NCBI GenBank assembly: GCA_934647235.1
Contig: CAKUFG010000017.1
Span: forward strand, 1 to 58,228
DNA: 58,228 nucleotides
Direction of reading: 5' to 3'
Origin: an uncultured Clostridia bacterium
GTDB lineage: Bacteria; Bacillota; Clostridia; Christensenellales; Aristaeellaceae
In this document: positions 18,575 through 27,816 of the stretch, piece by piece
Numbering within the stretch: the first letter of the stretch is position 1
Layout of the letters: each line of letters opens with the position of its first letter
The notes under the pieces: generated by a model
Seen by the model: only the letters and a program-made list of their open reading frames with translations
The model's database searches: none
Told to the model about the DNA's origin: nothing
Position numbers and translations under genes: made by a program

Positions 18575-19939
18575 TTAAATCTCCACCGCGTCGTCGGTAT
18601 ACATATCCTCAAACAGGGTAAACTCGCTCAGCCAGTTCAGCTTTACCGTGCCCAGCGGGCCGTTGCGCTGCTTGGCGATGATCACCTCGGCGGTGTTGGT
18701 TTCCTCGCTCGTCTGATCGTAATACGCCTCGCGGTGCAGGAACATCACCACGTCCGCGTCCTGCTCGATAGAGCCGGAATCGCGCAGGTCGCTCAGCATC
18801 GGGCGCTTGACGGTGCGCTGGGTGTTGGCGCGGCTCAGCTGCGCGCAGGCAAGGATGGGAATTTTCAGCTCCAGCGCGATGGCCTTGAGGCGGCGGCTGA
18901 TCTCGCTGACCTCCTGCTGGCGGTTTTCGCTTTTGCCGTCCGCGCCCATCAGCTGCAGGTAGTCGATAATCACCAGATCCAAGCCCTTTTCCAGCATGAT
19001 GCGGCGCACGCGGGAGCGCATCTGCATGGGGGTCAGGCCGGCGGTATCGTCGATATACACCTTTTCGTTGGACAGGGGGTTGACCGTCTGTGCCAGCTTG
19101 ATCCATTCCTTATCGCGCAGGGTGCCCGAGCGCACATGCTGCATATCCACGCGCGCGTCGCCGCACAAAAGGCGCATGGCGATCTGCTCGCGCGGCATTT
19201 CCAGGCTGAAGATGGCCACGCCGAAGCCCTTGCGCGCGGCGGCTGCGGCCATGTTCAACGCGATACTGGTTTTACCCATGCTGGGGCGCGCGCCCATCAG
19301 GATCAGTTCGCCCCCGTGCATGCCGGTCAGCAGCTTATCCAGCTGGGTAAAGCCCGTGGTCACGCCCGCCACCTTGCCCTGCAGCCGGGCCAGCTCTTCA
19401 ATCTGCGCGTAGGTGGTATACAGCACCTCGCGGATATGCACCAGCTGTTCGCCGCCCGTGCGGCGCATGACGATATCAAAGATGGATTTTTCGGCGTGGC
19501 TTAAAATATCCTTCAGATCCAGCCGCTGTTCGTAGCAGTTGCGGCTGATAGTGCCGGCCGCCTGAATCAGCCTGCGCAGGGTGGACTTTTCCAGAACGAT
19601 GGTGATGTAATACTGCACGTTGGCCGTGGTGGGCACATATTGCAGCAGCTCCACCAGATAGGACGACCCGCCGATGCCGTTCAGCGTGCCCCGGCGGGAC
19701 AGCTCCGCATCCACCGTGACCAGATCCACCGCCGTGCTCTGCTGCGCCAGCGCGCGGATGGCGCTGTAAATTTCGCGGTGCGCAGGGGTGTAAAAATCAT
19801 CCTCCTGCAGCATTTCCATGGCGATGGACACCGCGCGGCCATCCTGCAGAAGCGCGCCAAGCACCGACCGCTCGGCCTCAATGCTTTGCGGGGGTACGGC
19901 GGAAAAGGCCGTGGACAGGGCGCCTGGCTGCTCGCTCAC
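18575..19939 (-). CDS. dnaB: Replicative DNA helicase DnaB
   Basis: This is the hexameric fork helicase. The 454-residue product has the N-terminal helical domain (PPQSIEAERSVLGALLQD), the linker and the RecA-type domain with Walker A ARPSMGKTSIALNMA, the Walker B region DLVIIDYLQLM, and the arginine-finger segment near the C-terminus. No intein is present. It follows rplI, an order conserved in Firmicutes. I place the start at GTG 19939 because AGGAGG is ten bases away; the in-frame TTG at 19948 would have almost no spacing. Confidence 0.97.
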   Translation of the reverse strand: MSEQPGALSTAFSAVPPQSIEAERSVLGALLQDGRAVSIAMEMLQEDDFYTPAHREIYSAIRALAQQSTAVDLVTVDAELSRRGTLNGIGGSSYLVELLQYVPTTANVQYYITIVLEKSTLRRLIQAAGTISRNCYEQRLDLKDILSHAEKSIFDIVMRRTGGEQLVHIREVLYTTYAQIEELARLQGKVAGVTTGFTQLDKLLTGMHGGELILMGARPSMGKTSIALNMAAAAARKGFGVAIFSLEMPREQIAMRLLCGDARVDMQHVRSGTLRDKEWIKLAQTVNPLSNEKVYIDDTAGLTPMQMRSRVRRIMLEKGLDLVIIDYLQLMGADGKSENRQQEVSEISRRLKAIALELKIPILACAQLSRANTQRTVKRPMLSDLRDSGSIEQDADVVMFLHREAYYDQTSEETNTAEVIIAKQRNGPLGTVKLNWLSEFTLFEDMYTDDAVEI

Positions 19940-19944
19940 AGGGA

Positions 19945-20400
19945 TCAATCCTCCTGAATATTTTTCACCCGCAGGATCATTTTGGCGTTGATGTTGGGAT
20001 ACACGCGCACGGTCACTTCATAATCGCCCAGCTGGCGCACGGGCTCCTTGATTTCCACCTTGCGCTTATCAAACTCGATATCGTAGCCGGCCTTGATCGC
20101 ATCGGCTACTTCCTGGCCGGTCACGCTGCCGTACAGGCGGCCCTTTTCGCCGCACTTGACCTTGAGCACAACCACCTTGTTTTTCAGCTTGGCGGCAATC
20201 TCCTCGGCCGCGGCGCGGTTTTCAGCCTCGCGCTTGCGCTCGGCTTCACGCTTGCGCTCGATCACGCGGATGGCGTTGTCGTTGGCCTCCATGGCCCATT
20301 TGCGCGGGAACAAAAAGTTGCGGGCATAGCCGTCGCTTACGTTGCAGATATCATCCTTTTTGCCAATGTCCTTAACGTCCGTGAGCAAAATAACCTTCAT
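19945..20400 (-). CDS. rplI: 50S ribosomal protein L9
   Basis: L9 binds 23S rRNA at the L1 side of the large subunit. The 151-residue product has the N-terminal signature KVILLTDVKDIGKKDDI and GYARNFLFPRKWAMEA, the long charged connecting helix (about 45-80) and the C-terminal RNA-binding domain. Length is typical. GAGGAG precedes the ATG by eight bases. The rplI-dnaB junction is tight, and the start of dnaB lies just beyond the rplI stop. Confidence 0.98.
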   Translation of the reverse strand: MKVILLTDVKDIGKKDDICNVSDGYARNFLFPRKWAMEANDNAIRVIERKREAERKREAENRAAAEEIAAKLKNKVVVLKVKCGEKGRLYGSVTGQEVADAIKAGYDIEFDKRKVEIKEPVRQLGDYEVTVRVYPNINAKMILRVKNIQED

Positions 20401-20405
20401 AGTGT

Positions 20406-21527
20406 CTACTCCTCCCCACCGTCGCGCGGCTTGAGCGCAGGGCGCAGCCCGCGCGCGTTGTTTATCTGATCGAACAGGCCGATAATCATCAGCACGCTCT
20501 GGAACAGCGAAACCGTCATGGCCGCGATAATCGCCGCCACGCGCCAGCCCTTGCGCGTACCGCGCCGGTGCTGGTTAAAGTTGATGGCCGCCAGGCCCTG
20601 TACGGCAAAGCACACATAGAACGCCTGCCACATCAGCGCGCCCAGCAGATACAGCGTATCCCCCACGGGCAGGCGCATGATCAGGTAGCCCACGGCCAGG
20701 ATGCCGATGCGCAGCCCCCATGGGCGCGGAATGTGCCAATAGCGCAGCTCCGGCATGCCAAGATCGGGAATATCCTGCTCGGGCTCGTCGCGCTTGAAGG
20801 CGCGCTTCTGCGCGGCGCGGCGGCCAAAGTAAATGCCCAGGCCCAGGCCCGTGAGCACGTTTGTGGCCGTGCCCGACACCAGCAGCGCGGGCAGCAGGCC
20901 ATGCAGCAGGCTCATCACCAGCGTGCGGCACTGCAGCGTCAGCTCCTGCGCGGCCTCGGCCGAAAAGGCGTACCCGCCCTCCACGGCCACAAGCGCCGTT
21001 TCGCGCATGGCCTGCGGCAGGCTGATCAAGCCCATCTGATGCAGGGTATACAGCAGGCTGTCGCGCATGGCCAGACCGTCCAAGCTTTGCATCACCGTAT
21101 CGCCTGCGGCGGCATACAGCTGGCCGCCCGTCATGCCCTGCACCAGGGCGTAAATCACCGTCAGCGCGCCGCTGAGAGCCAGCGCCAGCGCGGCGCAGCT
21201 GTGCCAGAAGGGCTGCTTGCGCAGCAGGCAGTACACATACACCGCCGTCATAGGCAGCAGATACAGCGCGCCAAACCCCAGCAGCATCGCCCCGCCCGCG
21301 CGCAGCAGCGCCGCTAAAGCCATCAGCAGGCACAAAAACATGGGAATCAGGCCCGCAATCAGGCCGGTCATCATCAGCAGCACCGGCATGGAGGAAAGCA
21401 CGAACACCGCCAGGCTCAACCCCGGAAAAAGGATATTGGCGCTCGTCAGCGCCAGCAGCGCCGCGCATATCACGCAGGCGATGATCGCCGCGCGCAGGGT
21501 AGTGCAGGTTTTCAGCCCTCGCTTCAT
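20406..21527 (-). CDS. DUF2232 (YybS-like) polytopic membrane protein
   Basis: The 373-residue product has about eight membrane helices, with long hydrophobic stretches from residue 13 onwards, and a charged loop near residues 255-280 (RDEPEQDIPDLGMPELRYW). It fits DUF2232/YybS, a membrane family that sits immediately upstream of rplI (or yybT and rplI) in Firmicutes. Function is not established; it resembles transporter S-components of ECF systems, which is inference. ATG 21527 follows AAGGAG; the longer open frame has no ribosome site and hydrophilic sequence untypical for the family. Confidence 0.82.
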   Translation of the reverse strand: MKRGLKTCTTLRAAIIACVICAALLALTSANILFPGLSLAVFVLSSMPVLLMMTGLIAGLIPMFLCLLMALAALLRAGGAMLLGFGALYLLPMTAVYVYCLLRKQPFWHSCAALALALSGALTVIYALVQGMTGGQLYAAAGDTVMQSLDGLAMRDSLLYTLHQMGLISLPQAMRETALVAVEGGYAFSAEAAQELTLQCRTLVMSLLHGLLPALLVSGTATNVLTGLGLGIYFGRRAAQKRAFKRDEPEQDIPDLGMPELRYWHIPRPWGLRIGILAVGYLIMRLPVGDTLYLLGALMWQAFYVCFAVQGLAAINFNQHRRGTRKGWRVAAIIAAMTVSLFQSVLMIIGLFDQINNARGLRPALKPRDGGEE

Positions 21528-21615
21528 CAGTCCGCTCCTTGCCTTCCCCAGATGGGAAACCGCATAAATTTCCTTATATATTGTAAATCGCGCGCCTGCT
21601 TTTGTCAATGCCAAA

Positions 21616-21647
21616 GCGCCGGCAGGGCAAAGGCTCCCCGCCGGCGC
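21616..21647 (-). terminator. Hairpin after gyrA
   Basis: An eight-base GC stem (GCGCCGGC / GCCGGCGC) with extra pairing (CCC/GGG) inside the loop follows the gyrA stop on the minus strand. The T run is only three bases, so it may attenuate rather than end transcription into the DUF2232 gene. Confidence 0.5.
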
Positions 21648-21662
21648 GTAAGCTTTATTGGA

Positions 21663-24176
21663 TCAGATTTCCGTATCCGGGGTCGTTTCCGCTGCGTCGT
21701 CCGCCGCCGGGGCCGCAGCCTGCTCCGCCGACAGCTCGGGCTCGTCGTCCTCTTCTTCCTTTTCGGCGCGCGCAACGCCCACAATGCGGCTGCCGTCGCC
21801 CACACGCATCAGGCGCACGCCCTGCGTGGCGCGGCCGCACACGCGGATGCTGTCCGCCGCCATGCGGATGATCGTGCCCTCGTCGGTGATCAGCAGGATA
21901 TCCTCGTCCTCGGCGATCATCAGCTGCGCGGCCAGCAGGCCGGTCTTATCGGTCAGGTTCATGGCGATTACGCCCTGGCCGCCGCGTCCCTGCTCGCGGT
22001 ACTCGGCTGGATCGGTGCGCTTGCCGTAGCCGTTTTCGGTGATGGAGAGCACCTTTTCATCCTCATCCACCACGCACATGGAGATGACCGCGTCGTCCTC
22101 GCGCAGCTTCATACTGCGCACGCCCTGGCTGGCGCGGCCCATGGAGCGCACGTTGCGCTCGTTAAAGCGAATGGCCTTGCCCTGGCGGCTGCCCAGCAGC
22201 AGCTCACGGCTGCCGTCGGTCAGTTCAACCGATACCAGCTCGTCATCCTCGCGCAGGATAATGGCGATCAGGCCGCTCTTGCGCAGGTTGGCAAACTCCT
22301 CCAGCGGGGTCTTCTTGATCAGGCCCTGGCGCGTAGCCATCATCAGGTAATGGCCCTCGGGCATATCGGGCATGGGAATCATGGTGGTGACCTTTTCGCC
22401 CGATTGCAGCTGCAGCAGGTTGATAATGGCCGTGCCGCGCGCCGTGCGCCCGGCCTCGGGAATCTGGAAGCACTTCATCATGTAGCAGCGCCCGCGATTG
22501 GTGAAGAACATGATATCCTCATGCGTGTTCACCACGCGGATCTGCTCGGCATAGTCCTCCTCGCGCAGGCTCTGGCCGGTTACGCCCTTGCCGCCGCGGT
22601 TCTGCGCGTGATAGGTGGATTTGGGCAGGCGCTTGACATAGCCAAAGTGCGTCAGCGTAACCACCATATCGTCGCGGGCGATCAGATCCTCCACGTCGAT
22701 CTCGCCCTCGACGGCGCTGATCTCGGTGCGGCGGTCGTCACCGAACTTATCGCGAATCTGCCCCAGCTCGTCCTTGATAACGGACAGCAGCAGGTGCTCG
22801 TCCGCCAGGATGGAATTGAGGTAGGCGATGGTCTTTTCCAGCTCCTGATACTCGGCCAGCAGCTTATCCAGTTCCAGATTGGTCAGGCGGGCCAGACGCA
22901 TATCCAGGATGGCCTGCGCCTGCTTGTCGGTAAACTCAAAGCGGGCAATCAGCTCGGCCTTGGCGGAGGGCACATCTTTACTGTGGCGGATGATGTGCAC
23001 AATCTCGTCGATACTGTCCATGGCCTTGAGCAGGCCTTCCAAAATGTGCGCGCGCGCCAGGCTCTTGTCCAGGTCGTACCTGGTGCGGCGGGTGACAACG
23101 TCCTTCTGGTGCTCGATATACCAGTACAGCATATCGCGCAGGGAAAGAATCTTGGGCTCGCCATGCACCAGCGCCAGCATGATCACGCCGAAGGTATCCT
23201 GCAGCTGGGTGTGCTTGTACAGGTAGTTGAGCACCACCTGAGGCTGCACATCGCGCTTGAGATCGATGACCACGCGCATGCCGTTGCGGTCCGATTCATC
23301 GCGGATATCGCTGATGCCGTCCAGGCGCTTTTCATGCACAAGCTCGGCAATCTTTTCTACCAGCTTGGCCTTGTTTACGCCGTAGGGGATTTCGGATACG
23401 ATGATGCGGTCGCGGCCGTTGGCCAGCGTTTCCACCTCGGTTCTGGCGCGCACAACGATGCGGCCGCGGCCGGTATGATAGGCCTCGCGAATACCGCTGC
23501 GCCCCAGGATGATGCCGCCGGTTGGGAAGTCCGGGCCCTTGACATGCTCCATCAGGTCGTCCAGGCTTGCGTCCGGATTATCCATCAGGCAGATAGCGGC
23601 GTTGATAACCTCCGTCAGGTTATGGGGCGGAATATTGGTGGCCATGCCCACGGCGATGCCGGAGGAGCCGTTGACCAGCAGATTGGGGAAACGGCTGGGC
23701 AGCACGGTGGGCTGCATCAGCGTTTCATCAAAGTTGGGCATGAAATCGACGGTATCTTTATCGATCTCGCCGATCAGGCTCAGGGTGATTTTGGACATGC
23801 GCGCCTCGGTATAACGCATGGCCGCCGCGCCGTCGCCATCGACGGAGCCAAAGTTGCCCTGCCCCTCCACCAGCATATAGCGGGTGTTGAAATCCTGCGC
23901 CAGGCGCACCATGGCGTCGTACACTGCGGTATCGCCGTGAGGATGATACTTACCCAGCACGTCGCCCACGATACGCGCGCTCTTGCGGAACGGCTTATCG
24001 GGGGTCATGCCCAGCTCGTTCATGGCGTACAGGATACGGCGATGAACGGGCTTGAGGCCGTCGCGCACATCAGGCAGCGCGCGGTTGATAATTACGGCCA
24101 TGGCGTAGGATATGAAGCTCTTTTTCATCTCCTGTTCCAGGTTGACCGGAATCAGGCGATCTTGAATATCACTCAT
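21663..24176 (-). CDS. gyrA: DNA gyrase subunit A
   Basis: GyrA is the DNA-cutting and wrapping subunit of gyrase. The 837-residue product has the winged-helix breakage domain with catalytic Tyr in AMRYTEARMSKITL (about residue 123), the quinolone-resistance region KYHPHGDTAVYDAMVR, the coiled-coil gate, and the C-terminal beta-pinwheel with a GyrA box (QNRGGKG). The residue matching E. coli Ser83 is Thr, usual in some Firmicutes, and the following acidic position (Asp) is intact, so no classic resistance change is seen. The acidic C-tail (EKEEEDDEPELSAEQ) is typical. The gene lies 21 bases after a small secreted-protein gene that separates it from gyrB. Confidence 0.98.
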   Translation of the reverse strand: MSDIQDRLIPVNLEQEMKKSFISYAMAVIINRALPDVRDGLKPVHRRILYAMNELGMTPDKPFRKSARIVGDVLGKYHPHGDTAVYDAMVRLAQDFNTRYMLVEGQGNFGSVDGDGAAAMRYTEARMSKITLSLIGEIDKDTVDFMPNFDETLMQPTVLPSRFPNLLVNGSSGIAVGMATNIPPHNLTEVINAAICLMDNPDASLDDLMEHVKGPDFPTGGIILGRSGIREAYHTGRGRIVVRARTEVETLANGRDRIIVSEIPYGVNKAKLVEKIAELVHEKRLDGISDIRDESDRNGMRVVIDLKRDVQPQVVLNYLYKHTQLQDTFGVIMLALVHGEPKILSLRDMLYWYIEHQKDVVTRRTRYDLDKSLARAHILEGLLKAMDSIDEIVHIIRHSKDVPSAKAELIARFEFTDKQAQAILDMRLARLTNLELDKLLAEYQELEKTIAYLNSILADEHLLLSVIKDELGQIRDKFGDDRRTEISAVEGEIDVEDLIARDDMVVTLTHFGYVKRLPKSTYHAQNRGGKGVTGQSLREEDYAEQIRVVNTHEDIMFFTNRGRCYMMKCFQIPEAGRTARGTAIINLLQLQSGEKVTTMIPMPDMPEGHYLMMATRQGLIKKTPLEEFANLRKSGLIAIILREDDELVSVELTDGSRELLLGSRQGKAIRFNERNVRSMGRASQGVRSMKLREDDAVISMCVVDEDEKVLSITENGYGKRTDPAEYREQGRGGQGVIAMNLTDKTGLLAAQLMIAEDEDILLITDEGTIIRMAADSIRVCGRATQGVRLMRVGDGSRIVGVARAEKEEEDDEPELSAEQAAAPAADDAAETTPDTEI

Positions 24177-24197
24177 TGTCTCATTCCTTTCGCAGGG

Positions 24198-24881
24198 TCA
24201 TTGGGAAAGGCCGCCGGCCTGGGCTGCGGAAAGCTCCGCCGCCGTCAGCGTGCGCAGCACGGCCGAATCGCCCAGGATTTCAGCCAGCTCGGGGCTGGAA
24301 AGCATATTGTTTTCCGCCGCGACCAGATAGGCGTTTGCCTGGGTCACGCCGCTTTCGTTGGTATAAAAGGCGCACAGCACGTCATACGCGCCGCCAAAGG
24401 ACAGGCTGAGCACCGCCGCCTGGGGCATATCCGCAGCCATCACGGCGCAGTCGCCGCAGGACAGCATGACGGATGCGGCCAGCGCCACAGCGCCCGCGCT
24501 GGATGCCTGCATGGTGCACAGCGTAACGGGCAGGGAGGCATAGATCTTTCGCCGGATACCGCCGGACAGCGCCAGGGCGCTTTCGCCGGTTTGCAGCAGC
24601 CGATCAATCGCAGCGGGCGACAGCGTCATCAGCACGCCGGATACCGGCGCGTCATAGGGGCCCTCGCCCATGGCGGCGCACAGCGTGCCGATTTCGGTTG
24701 AGCCAGCATACAGGCTGCAATAGGTTTCAGACTGCGCGCACTCCTGCATGATGGCGGCCAGCTTTAAGGCCCTTTGCACCATGGCGGACAGGGCGGGATC
24801 AGCCGCCTCCGCGCCCGCGCCCATGGGCAGGACGCACAGCAGGGCAAGACACAGCGCCAGCAGAAGACACCGTTTTTTCAT
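24198..24881 (-). CDS. Secreted orphan protein between gyrB and gyrA
   Basis: The 227-residue product has a clean signal peptide (MKKRCLLLALCLALLCVLPMGAGAEA, cleavage near residue 25). The mature part is Ala-, Leu- and Ser-rich with several cysteines (for example YCSLY, GTLCAAM, LCTMQA, SCGDCAV). It shows no catalytic motif I recognise. Pieces such as GGAYDVLCAFYTNESGVTQANAYLV look like a compact alpha/beta domain. It sits 12 bases after gyrB and 21 before gyrA with a good ribosome site, so it is co-transcribed with gyrase, but nothing links its function to topology. It may be a lineage-specific insertion. Confidence 0.8.
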   Translation of the reverse strand: MKKRCLLLALCLALLCVLPMGAGAEAADPALSAMVQRALKLAAIMQECAQSETYCSLYAGSTEIGTLCAAMGEGPYDAPVSGVLMTLSPAAIDRLLQTGESALALSGGIRRKIYASLPVTLCTMQASSAGAVALAASVMLSCGDCAVMAADMPQAAVLSLSFGGAYDVLCAFYTNESGVTQANAYLVAAENNMLSSPELAEILGDSAVLRTLTAAELSAAQAGGLSQ

Positions 24882-24893
24882 TCGCCCGCCCCC

Positions 24894-26873
24894 TTACAGA
24901 TCAAGGTCTGTGACCATATCGTAATTCTGCTCGATAAACTCGCGGCGCGGCTCCACCTTGTCGCCCATCAGCAGGCTCATGATCTCATCGGCGGCCATGG
25001 CGTCCTCAACGCTCACCTTCATCATGGTGCGGGTTTCGGGGTTCATGGTGGTGGTCCACAGCTGCTCGCTGCTCATTTCGCCCAGACCCTTATAGCGCTG
25101 GATTTCAGGCTTGGGATCGCGGCCGATCTGCTGCATCAGCTTTTCAAGCTCCACGTCGTCATAGACGTAGTATTCCTGCTTGTTTTTCGTCACCTTATAC
25201 AGCGGCGGCATGGCGATGTATACATAGCCGTTTTCAATCAGCGGCCGCATGTAGCGGTAGAAGAAGGTAAGCATCAGGATGCGGATATGCGCGCCGTCCA
25301 CATCGGCATCCGTCATGCACACGATGCGGTGATAGCGCAGCTTGTCGGCGTTGAACTCCTCGCCGATGCCGCAGCCAAAGGCGGTGATCATGTTTTTGAT
25401 TTCCTGATTGAGCAGGATCTTATCCAGGCGCGTTTTTTCAACGTTCAGGATTTTGCCGCGCAGGGGCAGGATGGCCTGATAGTGGCGGTCGCGCCCCGTC
25501 TTGGCGCTGCCGCCTGCCGAGTCGCCCTCTACGATAAAGATTTCGCACTTGGCGGGATCGCGCTCGGAGCAGTCGGCCAGCTTGCCGGGCAGGGAAGCGG
25601 ATTCCAGCACGGTCTTGCGGCGGGTCAGGTCGCGCGCCTTGCGGGCGGCCTCACGCGCGCGGGCGGCATTGCAGCAGCGATCCAGGATCATGCGCGCCAC
25701 GGCGGGGTTTTCCTCCAGATAGGTGGACAGCCCCTCGGCCACCATCGCATCCACGATGGGGCGCACCTCGCTGTTGCCCAGCTTGGACTTGGTCTGGCCC
25801 TCAAACTGCGGCTCATGCATCTTGACCGACACGATGGCCGTCAGGCTTTCGCGCACATCCTCGCCCTTGAGGTTGGCGTCTGCATCCTTGAGCACGGGGG
25901 GACGGCACTTGTTGCGGCCATAATCATTGATCACGCGCGTAAGCGCGGCCTGGAAGCCCATCAGGTGCGTGCCGCCCTCGGGGGTATGGATATTGTTGGC
26001 GAAGGTGTAGATGTTCTCAGCATAGCTATCGTTATACTGCAGTGCAGCCTCGACAGACACGCCGTTCTTTACACCCTCGATGTAAATCGGCTCAGGGAAG
26101 AGCACCTCGCGGTTTTTATTGAGGAATTTGACAAACTCGCGGATACCGCCCTCATAGTGGAAAACGCGCTCCTGCTCCCTGCCCTCGCGCTCATCGCGCA
26201 GCACGATCTTGATGCCCTTGTTCAGGAAGGCCATCTCGCGCATGCGGGTTTTGAGGATATCGTAATTAAACTCAATATTAGGATCGAACACGCCGTCCGG
26301 GTTTTCCTCGCTGCGGATATCGGGCCAGAACTGCACCGTGGTGCCCGTGCGGTCGCCCGCATCGCCGATAATCTTCAGATCGTATTCGATCTTGCCGCGA
26401 TTATACTCCTGGCGGTACACCTTGCCGCCCTGGTACACCGTGACCATCAGGTGGCTGGACAGCGCGTTTACAACCGACGCGCCCACACCGTGCAGGCCGC
26501 CGGACACCTTGTAGCCCTCGCCGCCAAACTTGCCGCCCGCGTGCAGCATGGTCAGGCACACCTCCACTGCGGGACGCCCCACCTTGGGATGGATGCCCAC
26601 AGGGAAGCCGCGGCCGTTATCCTGCACCTCTACCGAGCCGTCGTGCTTGATGGTGATGATGATATCCGTGCAGTAGCCGGCCAGCGCCTCGTCCACGGCG
26701 TTGTCCACAATTTCATATACGCAATGATGCAGTCCGCGATAATCGGTAGAGCCGATATACATGCCGGGACGGCGGCGCACGGCCTCCAGCCCCTCCAGCA
26801 CCTGAATATCGCCTGCGCCGTAATGGCCCTGCGCATGCTCAGGGTTCTGAGCCGCGTTCATTTCTTCCGTCAT
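24894..26873 (-). CDS. gyrB: DNA gyrase subunit B
   Basis: GyrB is the ATPase subunit of gyrase. The 659-residue product has the GHKL ATP site (EIVDNAVDEALAGYC, DNGRGFPVGIHP, GGLHGVGASVVNALS), the transducer domain, the TOPRIM domain (IFIVEGDSAGGSAKTGRDR, then DADVDGAHIR) and the C-terminal GyrA-interacting QRYKGLGEM segment. Length is typical of Gram-positive GyrB. The start at 26873 follows GGGAGGT; ATG 26861 is a possible alternative. It has a dedicated strong promoter with a palindromic spacer. It is not near dnaA, recF or the origin, unlike the classic arrangement. Confidence 0.98.
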   Translation of the reverse strand: MTEEMNAAQNPEHAQGHYGAGDIQVLEGLEAVRRRPGMYIGSTDYRGLHHCVYEIVDNAVDEALAGYCTDIIITIKHDGSVEVQDNGRGFPVGIHPKVGRPAVEVCLTMLHAGGKFGGEGYKVSGGLHGVGASVVNALSSHLMVTVYQGGKVYRQEYNRGKIEYDLKIIGDAGDRTGTTVQFWPDIRSEENPDGVFDPNIEFNYDILKTRMREMAFLNKGIKIVLRDEREGREQERVFHYEGGIREFVKFLNKNREVLFPEPIYIEGVKNGVSVEAALQYNDSYAENIYTFANNIHTPEGGTHLMGFQAALTRVINDYGRNKCRPPVLKDADANLKGEDVRESLTAIVSVKMHEPQFEGQTKSKLGNSEVRPIVDAMVAEGLSTYLEENPAVARMILDRCCNAARAREAARKARDLTRRKTVLESASLPGKLADCSERDPAKCEIFIVEGDSAGGSAKTGRDRHYQAILPLRGKILNVEKTRLDKILLNQEIKNMITAFGCGIGEEFNADKLRYHRIVCMTDADVDGAHIRILMLTFFYRYMRPLIENGYVYIAMPPLYKVTKNKQEYYVYDDVELEKLMQQIGRDPKPEIQRYKGLGEMSSEQLWTTTMNPETRTMMKVSVEDAMAADEIMSLLMGDKVEPRREFIEQNYDMVTDLDL

Positions 26874-26997
26874 TTTGACCTCCCTGGAACGATGAAGATC
26901 GCGGCGCGCCGGCCCCGCCGATACGCAAAAAACGCCGCGTGTTATATCGGATCACGATGAGAAACGCCGGCAAAGGCCAGCATCTCCCCTCATTATC

Positions 26998-27026
26998 ATT
27001 ATAACACAAAACGGCGTTTTGTACAA
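26998..27026 (-). promoter_or_regulatory. gyrB promoter with a palindrome filling the spacer
   Basis: The minus strand reads TTGTAC, 17 bases, TATAAT, 125 bases ahead of gyrB. The palindrome ACAAAACG-G-CGTTTTGT (27006-27022) occupies nearly the whole spacer and touches the -35. It could be a repressor site, or a supercoiling-sensitive element, since gyrase promoters are often controlled by DNA relaxation; both are inference. Confidence 0.75.
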
Positions 27027-27051
27027 GGTTTATACCTTATTATAATGGCGT

Positions 27052-27813
27052 TTAAATTCCGATATGCGCCAGCGCGCGGGCGATGCCGCCCTGCCCGGCA
27101 GGAGCCGTCACCCAGTCCGCCTGCGATTGCACGGCGGGGCTGGCGTTGCCCATGGCCACGCTCCAGCCCGCGTGGCGGAACATATCCAGATCGTTCTCGC
27201 TGTCCCCGATGGCCACGCTGTTTTCCACCGGCACGCCCAGGGCGCGGCAGGCCTGCTCCATGCCCACGCCCTTGCCGTGGCCGTGCAGCACGGCCTCATA
27301 CCAGCGCTCCGAGCAGATCAGATCAAACCACGGTGCCAGCAGGCAACGCTGCTGCTCGGTAGGCGCGCCCCAGATGGTCAGCTTGGTCATGCTTTCCCCG
27401 GCATAGCGTACATCAAAATCATCCGCGCAGGTCAGCATTTGCCCCTGCGGATGCGTGCGCTTGATGGTCAGCAGCGCGGTTTCACCCTCAAAAAAGCAGC
27501 CCTCGCCGGGATTCTCCAGAAAGTATGCCAGCACCTGGCGCAGCGCCTCACGAGGGATTTCCTCCTTGAACAGCGTTTTGCCGCCTATGATCAGCTGCGT
27601 GCCGCAGCCGCACAGGAAGCCGTCCAGATAGTCCGCCGTCCGCAGCACCGGCGGCAGAAAGCCTGACGAGCGCCCGGTGTTGATCAGCACCTTATGCCCG
27701 GCCGCGCGCGTCCGAAGCAGCGCCGCCCTGTCCTGCTCGCAAGGTGCCTCCGCCCCAAAGGGAATCAGCGTGCCGTCGATGTCCAGAAAGATGGCTCTTG
27801 TATCGTTTGCCAT
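27052..27813 (-). CDS. HAD-superfamily phosphatase, Cof type
   Basis: The 253-residue product is a Cof-like (HAD type IIB) hydrolase. Motif I is FLDIDGTLIPFG, motif II lies in KVLINTGRSSG, the lysine of motif III is in a KLTIWG/HGKGVGMEQAC region, and motif IV is AIGDSENDLDMF. The type IIB cap lies between motifs II and III. Such enzymes dephosphorylate sugar phosphates, flavins or other small molecules; the substrate is unknown. The start at 27813 follows an AAAGGA site and lies three bases after the stop of the XRE regulator gene, so the two are co-transcribed. Confidence 0.88.
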   Translation of the reverse strand: MANDTRAIFLDIDGTLIPFGAEAPCEQDRAALLRTRAAGHKVLINTGRSSGFLPPVLRTADYLDGFLCGCGTQLIIGGKTLFKEEIPREALRQVLAYFLENPGEGCFFEGETALLTIKRTHPQGQMLTCADDFDVRYAGESMTKLTIWGAPTEQQRCLLAPWFDLICSERWYEAVLHGHGKGVGMEQACRALGVPVENSVAIGDSENDLDMFRHAGWSVAMGNASPAVQSQADWVTAPAGQGGIARALAHIGI

Positions 27814-27816
27814 GCT

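Noticed and set aside
21663..24176. Possible quinolone-resistance change in GyrA (Thr in place of E. coli Ser83)
   Set aside because: Thr at this position is the normal residue in several Firmicutes and the neighbouring acidic residue is intact.
21552..24701. A 1049-codon open frame on the plus strand opposite gyrA
   Set aside because: It is antisense to gyrA and a mirror of G+C-rich codons; its translation is low in complexity, rich in His, Gln, Ala and Val, and has no motif. The same holds for the long plus-strand frames opposite gyrB, mgtE, pssA and the PIG-L genes.
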